Assembly (NCBI GenBank): GCA_021323255.1
Contig: JAJTCL010000055.1
Span: 1 to 14,065 of the forward strand
DNA from: Propionibacteriaceae bacterium
Lineage (GTDB): Bacteria > Actinomycetota > Actinomycetes > Propionibacteriales > Propionibacteriaceae
Length of the DNA: 14,065 bases
Direction: 5' to 3'
The translations under genes and the position numbers were made by a program. This document shows, piece after piece, positions 3,814 to 10,802 of the stretch; the first letter of the stretch is position 1; every line of letters begins with the position of its first letter. The notes beneath the pieces were generated by a model. That model saw nothing but the letters and a program-made list of their open reading frames with translations, was not told where the DNA came from and ran no database searches.

Positions 3814-6185
3814 CCGCCTCGCAGCCGCCTCAGCAGACCTCGCCAGCTGAGCAAATGGTGAGCACCACACCAGAGGTGCCACCTCCGGCTGCCGCCCAGC
3901 TCAAGCCGACAGAACGACCCCATCCCTTGACCCCCCTCGTCCGTGGCTGGTTGATCCTGGTGGCAATCGCCATCGGCTGGGGCCGAGAGATCGTCACGAG
4001 CGCCAGGGGAGATCAGTTCGAACCCGGCGGCTTGGCCTGGTTCCTCCCTGTCATTGGCGTCGTTGTGCTGCTGGCCGCAATTGCCGGCCTGGTTACCTGG
4101 TACTTCACCCGTTTTGTGATCGACGACGAGGAACTGCGCGTCGAGACCGGCGCGATCTTCAAGAAATCAACGAAGATCCCGTTCGAGCGGCTCCAGTCGG
4201 TCGACATCATCCAACCGCTGGCCGCCCGGATGGTCGGGCTTGCCGAGCTGCGCCTCGACGCTGGAAACAGCACCACCAAACTTCGTTACCTCAGCCGCGG
4301 CAAGGCATCTCGATTGCGCGACTATCTGCTCACCCGGGCCCACGGCCAGCAGGCCAGCATCCGCGATCTTGATCAGGAAGCAGCGGCCAGCATCTTCACC
4401 GACCTGGGGGTAGCCGATCAGCCACTGGTTAAAGTCCCGCCGCAGCGGCTGATCGTCAGCTTCTTGCTGTCAACAGAATGGTTGGTGCCGGCAGCCATTA
4501 CGATCATCATCGTCGTTGTGACCGCCGCCCTCGCGGCGCTTCCGTACGCCCTGGGCGGCTTGATTCCGCTGCTGATCGGCATGCTGACGCTGGTCTGGCG
4601 GCGGCTGATCGGCATGTTCAACTTCACCTTGGCCGAGTCTCCGCGTGGGCTCCGGGTCACCCGCGGCTTGACCAATCTGTCAAGCCAATCAGTGCCAATT
4701 GATCGCATCCAAGGTGTCAAGGTCGGCCAGCCGCTGCTCTGGAAGCCCCTGGACTGGTACCGGATGGACGTCGATATCCTCGGCTACGGCCACGAGGACG
4801 GCGACAACAATGAGTCGAACGCCTCGAGCGTGCTGCTTCCGGTCGCCACCCGCGACGAAGTTGCGCTTGCCATCGGACGGGTGTTGCCAGGTTTCGATCT
4901 TGATGCCATCCGGATGCAACCCTCTCCGACGCGCGCCCGTTGGCTGCGGTGGTTCGACTTCTGGACTCTCCGTTATGGCTGGGACGAACGCACCTTGATC
5001 ACCGAACACGGCTGGCTCACTCACGTACGCGACGTTGTGCCACATGCCAAGACGCAGTCGCTACGCATTGAGCAGGGCCCGCTGCAGCGGCTGCTCCGGC
5101 TGGCCGACGTGCACATCCACACACCAAAGGGTCCGGTGAACGCCGTAGCGCATCAACTCGATGAGCAGGCTGCGCGGGAGCTGGCGTTGAGCCAGCTGGA
5201 TCGGGCGCGGGCCGCTCGCGCCGCCGAGCGCCAGCATCGAAAGGTCGAGGCGGTGCGCACTGATGATCATGAGGGGGAATCCGAGCTGCTAGCAGCTTTC
5301 GGTATCGGCCGCGACCAACTACTCGGTTCCGGAGGCGAGAGCGAGGTCTTCGCGATTGATCATGATCGGGTGCTGCGCCTCTATCGAAACGGCCATGAGG
5401 CGCCCCGCCAGACGGCCGCACAGCTGCAGGTCCTCTATCAAAGCTGGCGTGGCAGCGACGTCGGTGTGGAGCTGCCGCTGATCATCGAGATGGGTGAGCG
5501 CAACGGACGGTTGTTCACCGTGGATCGGCGGTTCTCGGGTCGGAACTTTTCGGGTTGGTTGCAACATGCCGACATGACCCAGCGCCGCCCGGCGCTGCTC
5601 AGCTTTCTTGATGCCACCGAACGAGTGCAACACCTGCCAAGTCCAGTGCCCGGATTCGCCCGGCTCATCGGGGACGGGGCGCCACGGCAATTCGGCGCGC
5701 TTACTGAGCTTCTCTCGAACATGCTCGCAGGGCCCACACAGAGCAGCCGAGATCAGCTGGAACGCGACGTTCCCGACGTAGCCACGGTCTGGAACCAGCT
5801 GCAGAGCGACCTGGCGCAGCGGGCCGTAACACCAGCACTGGTACATGGTGACGTCTGTCCGCCCAACGCATACCTCAGTCAAGGCGTGCAGGGCCCGGTT
5901 GTCACCGGAATCGCGGACTTCAGCCCGCACACGGTGCACGCCGACCCCTTGATGGACGTTGCTGGTGCATTGATCTTCCTCGAGCTCGAGCCGTATGCCG
6001 ACGCAGCCGCAGATGCGGCCTGGCTGGAGGCGGTTGCCGTGGCACGGCACGGGCGTGAGATCGTCCGCTGGATCGATGTGTACCGCCGCTTTTACGGCTT
6101 CTACTTCTCCAACGCGTACGAATTCGACCCCACGCTCTATGCATGGTGTCTCCGCCAGCTAGGCCGCTCCGGCGGATTTCAATAA
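3810..6185 (+). CDS. YdbT-like triple PH-domain membrane protein fused to an APH-type kinase domain
   Basis: 791 aa in one open frame. The N-terminal part is YdbT-like: a Pro-rich cytoplasmic tail (1-40), hydrophobic segments (about 44-58 and 75-98), a first bPH2 domain (about 98-176), a hydrophobic pair (about 215-265), a second bPH2 domain (about 270-358) and a third (about 383-455). After an Ala/Arg-rich, probably helical linker (455-485) comes an aminoglycoside-phosphotransferase/choline-kinase fold. It shows the glycine-rich loop LLGSGGESEVF (504-514), VLRLYR with Arg523 where a Lys is usual, the Brenner motif HGDVCPPN (H679, D681, N686), and the metal-binding ADF (D703) followed by DPLMD (712-716). 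All key catalytic positions except that Lys are present, so an active ATP-dependent small-molecule or lipid kinase is plausible; its substrate is unknown. Ordinary YdbT proteins stop after the third PH domain at about 450-500 aa. The start overlaps the YdbS-like gene by 4 nt (ATGA). Confidence 0.85.
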   Translation: MTASQPPQQTSPAEQMVSTTPEVPPPAAAQLKPTERPHPLTPLVRGWLILVAIAIGWGREIVTSARGDQFEPGGLAWFLPVIGVVVLLAAIAGLVTWYFTRFVIDDEELRVETGAIFKKSTKIPFERLQSVDIIQPLAARMVGLAELRLDAGNSTTKLRYLSRGKASRLRDYLLTRAHGQQASIRDLDQEAAASIFTDLGVADQPLVKVPPQRLIVSFLLSTEWLVPAAITIIIVVVTAALAALPYALGGLIPLLIGMLTLVWRRLIGMFNFTLAESPRGLRVTRGLTNLSSQSVPIDRIQGVKVGQPLLWKPLDWYRMDVDILGYGHEDGDNNESNASSVLLPVATRDEVALAIGRVLPGFDLDAIRMQPSPTRARWLRWFDFWTLRYGWDERTLITEHGWLTHVRDVVPHAKTQSLRIEQGPLQRLLRLADVHIHTPKGPVNAVAHQLDEQAARELALSQLDRARAARAAERQHRKVEAVRTDDHEGESELLAAFGIGRDQLLGSGGESEVFAIDHDRVLRLYRNGHEAPRQTAAQLQVLYQSWRGSDVGVELPLIIEMGERNGRLFTVDRRFSGRNFSGWLQHADMTQRRPALLSFLDATERVQHLPSPVPGFARLIGDGAPRQFGALTELLSNMLAGPTQSSRDQLERDVPDVATVWNQLQSDLAQRAVTPALVHGDVCPPNAYLSQGVQGPVVTGIADFSPHTVHADPLMDVAGALIFLELEPYADAAADAAWLEAVAVARHGREIVRWIDVYRRFYGFYFSNAYEFDPTLYAWCLRQLGRSGGFQ

Positions 6186-6229
6186 CGGGGTTAGGGAGTC
6201 AGGCTCTCCCCCCGGAGGCCCGAAATCGC

Positions 6230-6235
6230 TAGGCT
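6230..6235 (+). promoter_or_regulatory. -10 box TAGGCT for leaderless ppgK
   Basis: TAGGCT, then 7 nt (CGCCAGC), then the ATG at 6243. The expected start point falls at or one base before the ATG. No Shine-Dalgarno sequence lies at the usual distance. A weak inverted repeat (GGGAG 6194-6198, CTCCC 6206-6210) lies between the PH-kinase stop and this box. Confidence 0.55.
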
Positions 6236-6242
6236 CGCCAGC

Positions 6243-7034
6243 ATGAGCGAAGAAACGGTACGAAGCAAGCCCGTGCTCGGCATCGACATCGGCGGCAGCG
6301 GCATCAAAGGAGCGCCCGTCGATCTTGCGACGGGCGAATTCACTACGAAGCGACTTCGCATCACTACGCCTCAGAAATCGACACCGAAGAACGTGGCAGC
6401 GGTGGTCGCCGAAATCGTTGAAGCGTTCGCCGACGTCATCGGTGACGGGCCGCTCGGCGTCACCATTCCTGCTGTTGTGACACATGGCAAGACTCGATCT
6501 GCTGCAAATATCGACAAGTCATGGATCGATGCCGAGGCCGAGAAGATCTTCGAAGATCGCCTCGATCGCGACATTCTGCTGGTCAACGACGCCGACGCGG
6601 CCGGGATCGCCGAGGTGCATTATGGCGCAGCCAAAGGCCATCCAGGCCTGGTGCTGATGGCGACGCTCGGCACAGGCATCGGCACCGCGATCGTCTACCG
6701 TGGCGTCCTCATCCCCAACTCAGAGCTGGGCCATATCGAGATCGACGGCCAGGACGCCGAGAAACGTGCCGCCGCCAGCGTCAAAGAGAGGGAAGGCCTC
6801 TCCTATAAGGAGTACATTCCACGGCTCCAGAAGTACCTGGAGCGACTCGAGGCCTTGTTGTGGCCGGACCTGATCGTGATTGGCGGCGGCATCAGCAAGA
6901 ACTCAGAGAAGTTCATTCCAAAGCTCAAGCTCAATGCCGAGGTCGTGCCGGCCAAGCTGCTGAACACCGCTGGCATCGTCGGTGCAGCGTGGCTGGCTGC
7001 CGACCGCCAGGTCCACCCCGACGCGCTCCGGTAA
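6243..7034 (+). CDS. ppgK: Polyphosphate glucokinase
   Basis: 263-aa cytoplasmic ROK-family kinase that phosphorylates glucose to glucose-6-phosphate with inorganic polyphosphate (and usually ATP) as donor, feeding glycolysis. Motifs: phosphate-binding GIDIGGSGIKGAPVD (13-27), catalytic VNDADAAG (114-121, Asp116), second phosphate loop MATLGTGIGTAIV (139-151), ELGHIEIDG (161-169, the glucose-binding ExGH), and IVIGGGIS (211-218). The IKGAPVD and TTPQKSTPKN segments are typical of PpgK rather than of general glucokinases, and the length matches. It stands alone on its strand, 57 bp after the PH-kinase gene with its own -10 box, and converges on argS. Confidence 0.93.
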   Translation: MSEETVRSKPVLGIDIGGSGIKGAPVDLATGEFTTKRLRITTPQKSTPKNVAAVVAEIVEAFADVIGDGPLGVTIPAVVTHGKTRSAANIDKSWIDAEAEKIFEDRLDRDILLVNDADAAGIAEVHYGAAKGHPGLVLMATLGTGIGTAIVYRGVLIPNSELGHIEIDGQDAEKRAAASVKEREGLSYKEYIPRLQKYLERLEALLWPDLIVIGGGISKNSEKFIPKLKLNAEVVPAKLLNTAGIVGAAWLAADRQVHPDALR

Positions 7035-7055
7035 GCAGCCCCTCGGACGATTGCG

Positions 7056-7079
7056 GGAGCGAACGTGCACGTTCGCTCC
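7056..7079. terminator. 24-bp perfect palindrome between ppgK and argS
   Basis: The left arm GGAGCGAACGTG (7056-7067) is followed with no loop by its exact complement CACGTTCGCTCC (7068-7079). It lies 21 nt after the ppgK stop and in the gap between convergent genes, so a bidirectional terminator without a T tract is the simplest reading. Because two related palindromes follow, it may also belong to a dispersed repeat or protein-binding family. Confidence 0.55.
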
Positions 7080-7088
7080 TTGCACCCC

Positions 7089-7108
7089 ACACACATTGCA
7101 ACGTGTGT
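7089..7108. repeat. 20-bp near-perfect palindrome
   Basis: ACACACATTGCAACGTGTGT is symmetric about TTGCAA, with one mismatched pair (7095/7102). It lies between the two GTGCAC-centred palindromes in the ppgK-argS gap. It could add to a terminator structure or be a binding site; the sequence alone does not decide. Confidence 0.45.
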
Positions 7109-7117
7109 ATCGCGTCA

Positions 7118-7141
7118 GGAACGCACGTGCACGTTCGTTTC
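7118..7141. repeat. Diverged second copy of the GTGCAC-centred palindrome
   Basis: Arms GGAACGCACGTG (7118-7129) and CACGTTCGTTTC (7130-7141) match the 24-bp palindrome at 7056-7079 in 20 of 24 positions, in the same register and 62 bp away. It retains the central ACGTGCACGT and most arm pairing (one mismatch, one wobble pair). It ends 12 nt before the end of argS and could terminate argS transcription on the minus strand. Confidence 0.5.
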
Positions 7142-7153
7142 ATCCACCGACGG

Positions 7154-8791
7154 CTACATCCGTTCCAGGGGTTCGATTCCGAGCATGGTGAGCCCAGCGG
7201 CGAGCACCCGCTTGGTGGCGGAGCAGAGCGCCAGCCGCGAATCCCGAACAGCACCTGAGGACTGTAGTACCGGACACTGCTCGTAGAAGATGGCCAACGC
7301 ACCTGATAGCTCATAGAGGTAGTTGCACAGCCGGTGCGGCTGAAGTGTCCGTACCACCTCGTCAACGACATCACCGAATCGGATGAGCAGCAGGGCCAGC
7401 GTCTGCTCAGCCGCCTCCTCCAGCACCAGCACTTTCGATTGCTCGCCATAACCTCGAGCCGCAGCCTTCCGCAGCACCTGGGTCACCCGGGCGTGCGCGT
7501 ACTGCAGATACGGCCCGGTGTTGCCCGTGGTCTGCACCATCCGACTGACGTCGAAGACGTAGTCCTTGTTCAGTCCGTTGGACAAGTCCGCGTACTTGAT
7601 CGCGGCGAGGGCGACCGGCGGCGCAGCCTGCTCCTCTGCCGCGTCCAGCAACGTATTGAGGTTCACCGCTGTGCCCTCGCGGGTCTTGAACGGCTTGCCA
7701 TCGGTACCCAGGACGGTGCCGAAGGCAACATGTTCGGTCGTCACCTCGTCAGGCAAGAAGCCCGCTTTACGCGCCACGGCGAACAAGAGATCAAAGTGAT
7801 CAGACTGCCGCGCGTCCACGACGTAGATGATCCGGTTCGCGTGCAGGTCACGTACCCGCCGTCGGATGGCTGCCAGATCGGTTGCTGCATAGCCGAAGCC
7901 CCCGTCGCGCTTGCGTACGATCATGGGGGCCGCGAAGCCGTCGACAAAGACGCACAACGCCCCGTCGTCGATGACTGCGGTACCGTTGCGCTCCAACTCA
8001 GCGACCAGTGGGCCAAGCTCGTCGTTGTATGTCGATTCCCCAGCAAGATCATCATCGGTGAGTAGCACGCCCATTCGCCGATATGCCGCATTGAATCCGG
8101 CAAGGGAGATGTTGATCAACTGGTGCCAGATGTCGCGGGTTAGCTCGTCACCGGACTGCAGAGCGACAACACGACTCCTGGCACGATCGGCGAACTCCTT
8201 CTCTGCCCGAAAGTGTGCGCTGGCCCGGGCGTAAAGCTCTTCGGCTTCCGGCAGCGTCAGGCTGGAAGCGTCGATGCCTTCGTCGAGGATCTGCTCAACC
8301 AGCATCCCGAACTGGGTGCCCCAGTCCCCTATGTGATTCTGCGCGATCACCTGATGACCCACGCCGCCGATCACGCGACGCAGGCAGTCACCGATCACCG
8401 TCGAGCGCAAGTGCCCGACGTGCATCTGTTTTGCCACATTGGGCGCGGAGTAGTCGATCACGACAACCGCAGGTTTCGAGACCTGGGACACGCCTGCGTG
8501 CGGGTCGGCGAGCTGGTCGGTTACCGCCTGAGCCAGCACTTCAGTTCGTAGTCGGAAGTTGATGAAGCCGGGACCGGCGATCTCGGGCGGCTCGCACAGG
8601 TCGGCAATGTCCAACCTGGCCACGATGTCTGCAGCGACCTCACGCGGTGACTTGCGTTCACTGTTGGCCAGGCGCAGCGCCACGTTCGACTGGTAATGGC
8701 CGAACTGCGGTTTTGTGGCAGGCCGGAGCTCCGGCTCAATGCCGGCGACGGCTTTGATCCGGGCACTCAACAGCGAGGAAGGTGAGGACAC
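7154..8791 (-). CDS. argS: Arginyl-tRNA synthetase
   Basis: 545-aa class I aminoacyl-tRNA synthetase that charges tRNA-Arg. An N-terminal Arg-tRNA-synthetase domain (about 5-90) is followed by the catalytic Rossmann fold with YSAPNVAKQMHVGHLRSTVI (HIGH-type motif HVGH, 124-127). GKPFKTREG (365-373) stands where other synthetases have KMSKS; this is the usual form in the bacterial ArgS branch that includes the E. coli enzyme. The DALR-type anticodon-binding helical domain occupies about 425-545. The length is normal for this branch. The start is GTG at 8791: the product begins MSSPSSLLSARIKAVAG, and the codon follows a TAGGCT -10 box by 7 nt, so the transcript is probably leaderless. It lies downstream of the nei-type gene on the same strand but has its own promoter. 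Confidence 0.95.
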   Translation of the reverse strand: MSSPSSLLSARIKAVAGIEPELRPATKPQFGHYQSNVALRLANSERKSPREVAADIVARLDIADLCEPPEIAGPGFINFRLRTEVLAQAVTDQLADPHAGVSQVSKPAVVVIDYSAPNVAKQMHVGHLRSTVIGDCLRRVIGGVGHQVIAQNHIGDWGTQFGMLVEQILDEGIDASSLTLPEAEELYARASAHFRAEKEFADRARSRVVALQSGDELTRDIWHQLINISLAGFNAAYRRMGVLLTDDDLAGESTYNDELGPLVAELERNGTAVIDDGALCVFVDGFAAPMIVRKRDGGFGYAATDLAAIRRRVRDLHANRIIYVVDARQSDHFDLLFAVARKAGFLPDEVTTEHVAFGTVLGTDGKPFKTREGTAVNLNTLLDAAEEQAAPPVALAAIKYADLSNGLNKDYVFDVSRMVQTTGNTGPYLQYAHARVTQVLRKAAARGYGEQSKVLVLEEAAEQTLALLLIRFGDVVDEVVRTLQPHRLCNYLYELSGALAIFYEQCPVLQSSGAVRDSRLALCSATKRVLAAGLTMLGIEPLERM

Positions 8792-8798
8792 AAGGGGG

Positions 8799-8804
8799 AG
8801 CCTA
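8799..8804 (-). promoter_or_regulatory. -10 box TAGGCT for leaderless argS
   Basis: On the minus strand TAGGCT is followed by CCCCCTT (7 nt) and the GTG at 8791. The hexamer is identical to the one before ppgK, with the same 7-nt spacing. No purine-rich Shine-Dalgarno sequence is present. Confidence 0.6.
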
Positions 8805-8853
8805 TTTCACTGGGCTGCAATGGCTCTCGACTGACAACATGGAGGGTTCACAT

Positions 8854-9093
8854 TCATTGTTCGGGCGCCTTCGGCGACTCTTGCCAGCGATAGATCTGTC
8901 CGTCGCGCAACTCGACTGCGCCGGGCCTCACTGGCGGCGACGCGAGCTGCAGCCGCTCAAGGACCCTGGTACGGCCGCGTAGCCGGGTGCCGTCTGCCGC
9001 GCTCCAGTGAACGTACGGATGCAACATCACGCGCAACCGCTCCCAGTCGCGCTGCAGTATCGACTCATACGCAGCCTGCGCCACATCGTCCAC
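8854..9093 (-). CDS. Small NTF2/SnoaL-like protein
   Basis: 79 aa from a GTG at 9093 to TGA at 8856-8854. The sequence VDDVAQAAYESILQRDWERL, then LHPYVHWSAADGTRLRGRTR, then PGAVELRDGQIYRWQE, shows the pattern of a short SnoaL-like/NTF2-like fold. That pattern is an N-terminal helix, an HPYVxW strand, an 'LRGRxxVLERL' segment, and a C-terminal ELRDGxIYRW strand. Such folds bind or modify small molecules, or act as small structural domains; no specific function can be assigned. The minus-strand frame stays open back through the preceding glycosylase gene, so the true start is not fixed by a stop; GTG 9093 is the first start after the nei-type stop (gap 19 nt). A CATCCT hexamer 6 nt before it fits a leaderless start, although co-transcription with the glycosylase gene is also likely. 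Confidence 0.6.
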   Translation of the reverse strand: MDDVAQAAYESILQRDWERLRVMLHPYVHWSAADGTRLRGRTRVLERLQLASPPVRPGAVELRDGQIYRWQESPKAPEQ

Positions 9094-9099
9094 CTCGCC

Positions 9100-9105
9100 A
9101 GGATG
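9100..9105 (-). promoter_or_regulatory. Possible -10 box CATCCT
   Basis: On the minus strand CATCCT is followed by 6 nt (GGCGAG) and the GTG at 9093. It deviates from TANNNT at the first base. It is offered because the same spacing occurs before the other leaderless genes in this window. Confidence 0.3.
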
Positions 9106-9112
9106 GCATCGC

Positions 9113-9901
9113 TCATGGACCCGGCTGGCAGTGCGGGCACCAGAAGCTGCGCCGCTCCTCGCCTCGCGGTCCGAACTCCTCGGTGCGGATGGGTGTGCCG
9201 CAGCGCCGGCAGGGCTGTCCCGACCGTTCGTAGACGTAGCTACGCCGGCCTGGTCGCAGATCTCCGGTAGTTGACTGCTCAGGACGCCAGCGGTTTGCCT
9301 GGAGCAACAGCTGGGCCCTCTCGACAATGCGCCGAAGGTTGCGGACGTGCTGGACTGGCGTACGCGGATGAACGCCATGAAGGAAGAGCAGCTCAGCGCG
9401 ATAGAACGTGCCAAGACCAGCCAGGTTCCGTTGGTCCAGTAACGCCTCACCAAGCGAACGGTCGGGCTGAGCGGCGATCCGCCTGACAGCCTCGTCGAGG
9501 TTCCAGTCGGGTCCCAGCAGGTCAGGACCGAGATGCCCGACGACTGTGTCCTCCGCCGCAGTCGGGAGCAGCTCGATGACAGGAAGCCGGTAGCCCACGG
9601 CATCATGATCACTCGTGGCTAGCACGGCGCGGACTTCGAACCCGGGTCCACCGCTCCAGCGCCGGCCACGAGGGTAGATCCTCCAGGCGCCGTCCATTCT
9701 GAAGTGGGTGTGCAGCGTGAGGCCGTTGCTGAAGCGGAAGAGCTGGTGCTTGCCCCGCGAGATCACCTCGCGCACCCCGACACCGGTCAGATCAGTGGCT
9801 GCCAGGGAGGGCACCCGAAACTCGGATCTGGTCAGCGCCCGGCCAGCAAGCACCTCGTTCAGCCGCTGGCATGCTCGCCAGACGGTGTCTCCCTCGGGCA
9901 C
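9113..9901 (-). CDS. nei: Endonuclease VIII-type (Nei/Fpg family) DNA glycosylase
   Basis: 262-aa base-excision-repair glycosylase/AP lyase that removes oxidised bases. The mature N terminus P-E-G-D (after Met removal; Pro is the nucleophile, Glu3 the acid) and RGKH with Lys51 are present. So are the helix-two-turn-helix segment DQRNLAGLGTFYRAELLF (about 157-174) and a C-terminal zinc finger, CRRC (231-234) with CPHC (255-258). MPEGDTVWRACQRLNEVLAG and LTLHTHFRMDGAWRIY point to the actinobacterial Nei (Nei2-like) branch rather than MutM, which starts MPELPEVE. A Thr replaces the Asn often found in the GLGN turn, a change I believe also occurs in this branch. The start is GTG at 9901, required by the MPEGD N terminus. 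It is followed after 19 nt by the small SnoaL-like ORF. Confidence 0.92.
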   Translation of the reverse strand: MPEGDTVWRACQRLNEVLAGRALTRSEFRVPSLAATDLTGVGVREVISRGKHQLFRFSNGLTLHTHFRMDGAWRIYPRGRRWSGGPGFEVRAVLATSDHDAVGYRLPVIELLPTAAEDTVVGHLGPDLLGPDWNLDEAVRRIAAQPDRSLGEALLDQRNLAGLGTFYRAELLFLHGVHPRTPVQHVRNLRRIVERAQLLLQANRWRPEQSTTGDLRPGRRSYVYERSGQPCRRCGTPIRTEEFGPRGEERRSFWCPHCQPGP

Positions 9902-9907
9902 GGGCTC

Positions 9908-9913
9908 ATTGTG
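9908..9913 (-). promoter_or_regulatory. -10 box CACAAT for the leaderless glycosylase gene
   Basis: On the minus strand CACAAT is followed by 6 nt (GAGCCC) and the GTG at 9901. The start codon is fixed independently by the catalytic MPEGD terminus, so the spacing is not an artefact of start choice. Confidence 0.5.
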
Positions 9914-10106
9914 CCGTGCCGTTGGAAGCAGCTCGCGCTCGTTCGCACGCGCGCGGTGAGGCGCACTCCCTTAGGCGTAGTTGAGTTCCTGCAGCGGTGC
10001 GGAGGAGGCAGCGGATGCGCTTTCGTCCGGGAGGACGACGAACAAGACGGCTGCCGAGGCGCGACACGCTGCGAGCGATGCGAGCGATCAAACAGCAGAG
10101 AGCCCA

Positions 10107-10112
10107 TACCCT
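10107..10112 (+). promoter_or_regulatory. -10 box TACCCT for the DUF218 gene
   Basis: TACCCT, then 6 nt (TGGGAC), then the GTG at 10119. This supports the GTG over the far-upstream TTG at 9981. No Shine-Dalgarno sequence precedes it. Confidence 0.45.
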
Positions 10113-10118
10113 TGGGAC

Positions 10119-10802
10119 GTGCCATCGCCGGAGCCAGGTGAATCGAGAAAGCGATGGCTGTTGCGATGGTCTTGGTTCATGGCCGGCCTGGGGATGGCCG
10201 GCCTCGCGGCAGTGGTGGGCTCGGTCAGGTTTGTCCGCGCAAGAGCGGCAGGCCACATCTATACCGAGGCCGACGTGCCGGCCGCCCCGGTGGCTCTGGT
10301 GCTGGGAGCAAAGGTCTTTCCCGACGGCACACCATCACCGTTCCTGACCGCCCGCCTTGATCTTGCCAAACGGCTCTACGATGCCGGCCGGGTGGAAGCG
10401 ATCATCGTGTCCGGGGACAACAATGCTCCTGAGTACGACGAGCCGGCCGCCATGCGGGAGTACTTGATGAATGCTGGTGTACCGGAATCGAAGCTGATCA
10501 TTGACACCGCGGGTTTCGATACTTACGAGTCCTGTGTCCGCGCGACACAAGTCTTCAAGATTTCCCGGTTGATCATGGTCACCCAGAGCTACCACCTGCC
10601 ACGTGCAGTTGCCACCTGTCGGGCACTGGGTGTCGACGCGATGGGCGTTGGGGACGATTTGGCTCGCCAGCACTCGAGATCTTGGCGGCGAGGCGTCGTC
10701 CGTGATCAACTCGCGTGTCTCAAGACAGTGATTGATCTCCGTGCGCGTCCAGGTCCGATGCCGGAGTCAACGATCACAGCCGTCGAGACCACCTCTCGAT
10801 AA
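10119..10802 (+). CDS. SanA/YdcF-type DUF218 membrane protein
   Basis: 227 aa from GTG 10119. A short Arg-rich cytoplasmic end is followed by one membrane helix (about 18-37, WFMAGLGMAGLAAVVGSVRF) and a DUF218 domain (about 57-195) that would lie outside the membrane. Domain signatures are VALVLGAKVFPDGTPSPFL, IIVSGDNNAPEYDEPAAMREYL, GFDTYESCVRA and MVTQSYHLPRAVATCRALGV. In E. coli SanA affects vancomycin exclusion at high temperature, and YdcF belongs to the same superfamily; their chemistry is unclear, so only a role at the cell envelope is suggested. The open frame extends to a TTG at 9981, but those extra 46 residues (Ala/Ser/Asp-rich, no known domain) are probably untranslated. It is divergent from the nei-type gene, with a 217-nt gap holding only the two -10 boxes. 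Confidence 0.85.
   Translation: MPSPEPGESRKRWLLRWSWFMAGLGMAGLAAVVGSVRFVRARAAGHIYTEADVPAAPVALVLGAKVFPDGTPSPFLTARLDLAKRLYDAGRVEAIIVSGDNNAPEYDEPAAMREYLMNAGVPESKLIIDTAGFDTYESCVRATQVFKISRLIMVTQSYHLPRAVATCRALGVDAMGVGDDLARQHSRSWRRGVVRDQLACLKTVIDLRARPGPMPESTITAVETTSR

Noticed and set aside
5319..6050. 243-aa minus-strand open frame
   Set aside because: It is antisense to the kinase domain of the PH-kinase fusion, which has intact catalytic motifs. No start signal or domain supports the opposite strand.
6194..6210. GGGAG/CTCCC stem after the PH-kinase stop as a terminator
   Set aside because: The stem is only 5 bp with a 7-nt loop and no T tract, and lies just 20 nt before the ppgK -10 box. Noted but not supported.
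9981..10118. Extended N terminus of the DUF218 protein from TTG 9981
   Set aside because: The added 46 residues show no domain and have low-complexity Ala/Ser/Asp content. GTG 10119 has a well-placed -10 box and places the membrane helix near the N terminus as in the family.
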